NCBI GenBank assembly: GCA_964453855.1
Contig: CAYVRN010000100.1
Coordinates: forward strand, 1 to 7,048
Length of the DNA stretch: 7,048 nucleotides
Reading direction: 5' to 3'
From: JASMHC01 sp964453855
Lineage (GTDB): Bacteria > Pseudomonadota > Alphaproteobacteria > Rhodobacterales > Rhodobacteraceae
Position 1 is the stretch's first letter. Each line of letters starts with the position of its first letter. The translations under genes and the position numbers were made by a program. The notes under the pieces are model-generated. The model saw nothing but the letters and a program-made list of their open reading frames with translations. It was not told the origin of the DNA and did not search any database. This document shows, in pieces, positions 5,924 to 7,048 of this stretch.

Positions 5924-6856
5924 ATGACTGTCAATGTTCTGTTCGCCGCTTTGACCGAGCGCTGGGATCAGTATGAAACGCCCCTGAGAAACGCTTTTGA
6001 AAAAGCAGGTTTGGATGTGGATCTGCGCACCGAGTTTCCGCCCGAGGACGTGGATTATATCGTCTACGCCCCCAACAGCACGGTGCAGGATTTCGCGCCC
6101 TATACTAAGCTGAAAGCGGTGCTGAACCTGTGGGCTGGGGTCGAGGCGGTTGTTGGCAACGAAACGCTGAACGTGCCGTTGGCCCGGATGGTCGATCAAG
6201 GGCTGACCGACGGCATGGTCGAGTGGGTCGTCGGTCACGTGATGCGCCATCATTTGGGCATAGACCGGCACATTCTGGGACAAGACGGTGAATGGCGCGT
6301 GGGCGCCCCGCCGCTGGCCAAGGATCGCCGTGTGGTGATCTTCGGGTTCGGCGTTCTGGGTCGCGCCAGTGGCGAGGCTTTGGATCGTCTGGGCTTTCAG
6401 GTTTTCGGCTGGAGCAATTCGCAAAAATCCCATGACCGGATTGAATGCTTTGCTGGCAAGGACGGGTTTGCCGCTGCTTTGGCGCTGGCGGATATTGCCG
6501 TGCTTCTGCTGCCCGCAACACCCGATACCGAATGTCTGTTTGATGCCGCAGCATTCGCTGCAATGCCCGAAGGGGCGCAACTGATCAACCCCGGTCGGGG
6601 GGCATTGATTGACGATGCTGCTTTGCTGGCGGCTTTGGACAGCGGGCATCTGGCGCATGCGACACTGGATGCGTTCCGCGTAGAGCCGTTGCCCGCCGAT
6701 GATCCCTATTGGGCGCATCCGAAAGTCACCGTGACGCCGCATATCGCGTCGGAAACCCGTGCCGATAGCGCGGCCGAGGTGATTGCCGAAAACGTGCGCC
6801 GCGGTGAAGCGGGCGAGCCGTTTTTGCATTTGGCGGATCGTGATAAAGGGTATTGA
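5924..6856 (+). CDS. ghrA: GhrA-type glyoxylate/hydroxypyruvate reductase (D-2-hydroxyacid dehydrogenase)
   Basis: This is a cytoplasmic NAD(P)H-dependent 2-hydroxyacid dehydrogenase. GhrA enzymes reduce glyoxylate to glycolate and hydroxypyruvate to glycerate. The 310-residue length fits (E. coli GhrA about 312). The Rossmann motif GFGVLG is at 141-146. The catalytic residues are R225 (NPGRG, 222-226), E254 (FRVEPLP, 251-257) and H273 (TPHIAS, 271-276). The C-terminal DRDKGY also fits GhrA. The cofactor loop reads WSNSQKS (163-169) where I recall WSRSRKS in E. coli, so cofactor preference may differ. GAGG at 5914-5917, over the rodA stop, sits six bases before the ATG, and the three-base gap implies cotranscription with the cell-shape genes. 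The subfamily and substrate are less certain than the fold: another 2-keto acid is possible. Confidence 0.88.
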   Translation: MTVNVLFAALTERWDQYETPLRNAFEKAGLDVDLRTEFPPEDVDYIVYAPNSTVQDFAPYTKLKAVLNLWAGVEAVVGNETLNVPLARMVDQGLTDGMVEWVVGHVMRHHLGIDRHILGQDGEWRVGAPPLAKDRRVVIFGFGVLGRASGEALDRLGFQVFGWSNSQKSHDRIECFAGKDGFAAALALADIAVLLLPATPDTECLFDAAAFAAMPEGAQLINPGRGALIDDAALLAALDSGHLAHATLDAFRVEPLPADDPYWAHPKVTVTPHIASETRADSAAEVIAENVRRGEAGEPFLHLADRDKGY

Positions 6857-6891
6857 GGGCGATGGGTGGTTTCCACTCATCACAAACGCCC
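6857..6891 (+). terminator. Possible operon-end hairpin without a T-tract
   Basis: Directly after the ghrA stop, GATGGGTGG (6861-6869) pairs with CCACTCATC (6873-6881) around a TTT loop. The stem has nine pairs, one of them G-T. Outside it GGGC (6857-6860) can also pair with GCCC (6888-6891), leaving a six-base bulge. Position and stability suit an operon end, but no run of T follows, so a classical intrinsic terminator is not proven. It could instead protect the 3' end of the mRNA or work with Rho. Confidence 0.4.
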
Positions 6892-7048
6892 CGCTCGGAT
6901 CTTATCCGGCAGGGTGTTACGCTAGTTTCTGATCGCTAAAGGTGGCGGGCCCGCCGGTTGGTCGTAGCTCTTCTGCCAAGAGGGATCACTTTGCCCTCTA
7001 CCTGTCGATATCTGCGGTGGTCTGGCCGGGCTGTCGGAATCCTTGCTT
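6892..7048. other. 3' flank with inverted repeats, no assignable gene
   Basis: This stretch holds several short inverted repeats. CGGAT/ATCCG (6896-6900/6904-6908) has a CTT loop. GGCGGGCCCGCC (6944-6955) is a perfect palindrome. AGAGGG/CCCTCT (6979-6984/6994-6999) competes with CTCTT/AAGAG (6968-6972/6978-6982). On the minus strand a frame is open from the right edge to a TAG at 6922-6924, 41 codons ending in a proline-rich tail, and could be the 3' end of a convergent gene. A second minus-strand frame and two plus-strand frames are also open to the edge, so no coding call is safe. Confidence 0.35.

Noticed and set aside
5531..6883. 450-residue open frame on the minus strand across rodA and ghrA
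   Set aside because: It lies fully opposite two well-identified genes, is rich in His, Gln and Arg, shows no family motif, and is typical of antisense frames in GC-rich DNA.
6862..6939. 25-codon ATG frame directly after ghrA
   Set aside because: The purine-rich stretch is only two bases from the ATG, the frame runs through the hairpin, and the peptide has no recognisable features.
1..7048. Mobile elements, CRISPR arrays, tRNA or rRNA genes, toxin-antitoxin or defence genes
   Set aside because: No transposase motifs, terminal inverted repeats, regularly spaced repeats, cloverleaf or rRNA sequence was seen; the coding space is filled by the six operon genes.

Overview
The window carries an elongation-machinery (rod-shape) operon of an alphaproteobacterium. 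The MreB, MreC, MreD, PBP2 and RodA sequences read most like those of Rhodobacteraceae (Roseobacter/Rhodobacter group). That placement rests on remembered family sequence, not on a search. The coding part is moderately GC-rich: four hand-counted 60-base lines gave 53 to 68 % G+C. The 5' flank is much more AT-rich, at about 44 % over bases 1-360.

Layout: bases 1-382 are non-coding and hold the control region. It contains a cluster of short direct repeats with two TTGACA boxes (62-121), a possible folded RNA element (145-234) and a good sigma70-type promoter (301-328) about 50 bases before mreB. Six genes then follow on the + strand with almost no space between them: mreB (383-1429), mreC (1458-2336, TTG start), mreD (2329-2868, GTG start), mrdA/PBP2 (2865-4784), rodA (4781-5920) and a GhrA-type 2-hydroxyacid dehydrogenase (5924-6856). 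Gaps and overlaps in order are +28, -8, -4, -4 and +3 bases. The last 192 bases hold a hairpin that may end the operon, further short inverted repeats and no assignable gene.

How the genes work together: MreB filaments lie on the inner face of the membrane. MreC and MreD link them across the membrane to RodA (glycosyltransferase that polymerises lipid II) and PBP2 (transpeptidase that cross-links the strands), which together insert side-wall peptidoglycan. All five proteins look intact, with their catalytic and nucleotide-binding motifs present. The sixth gene is the outsider. It encodes a soluble dehydrogenase with a complete Arg-Glu-His catalytic set, and its tight spacing suggests cotranscription with the cell-shape genes.

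Overall this is a conserved core locus, and I see no undescribed defence, mobile or biosynthetic system. The points most worth a second look are the repeat cluster and possible RNA fold upstream of mreB, the dehydrogenase joined to the rod operon with an altered cofactor-loop motif, the Tat-like N-terminus of PBP2, and the graded start codons.
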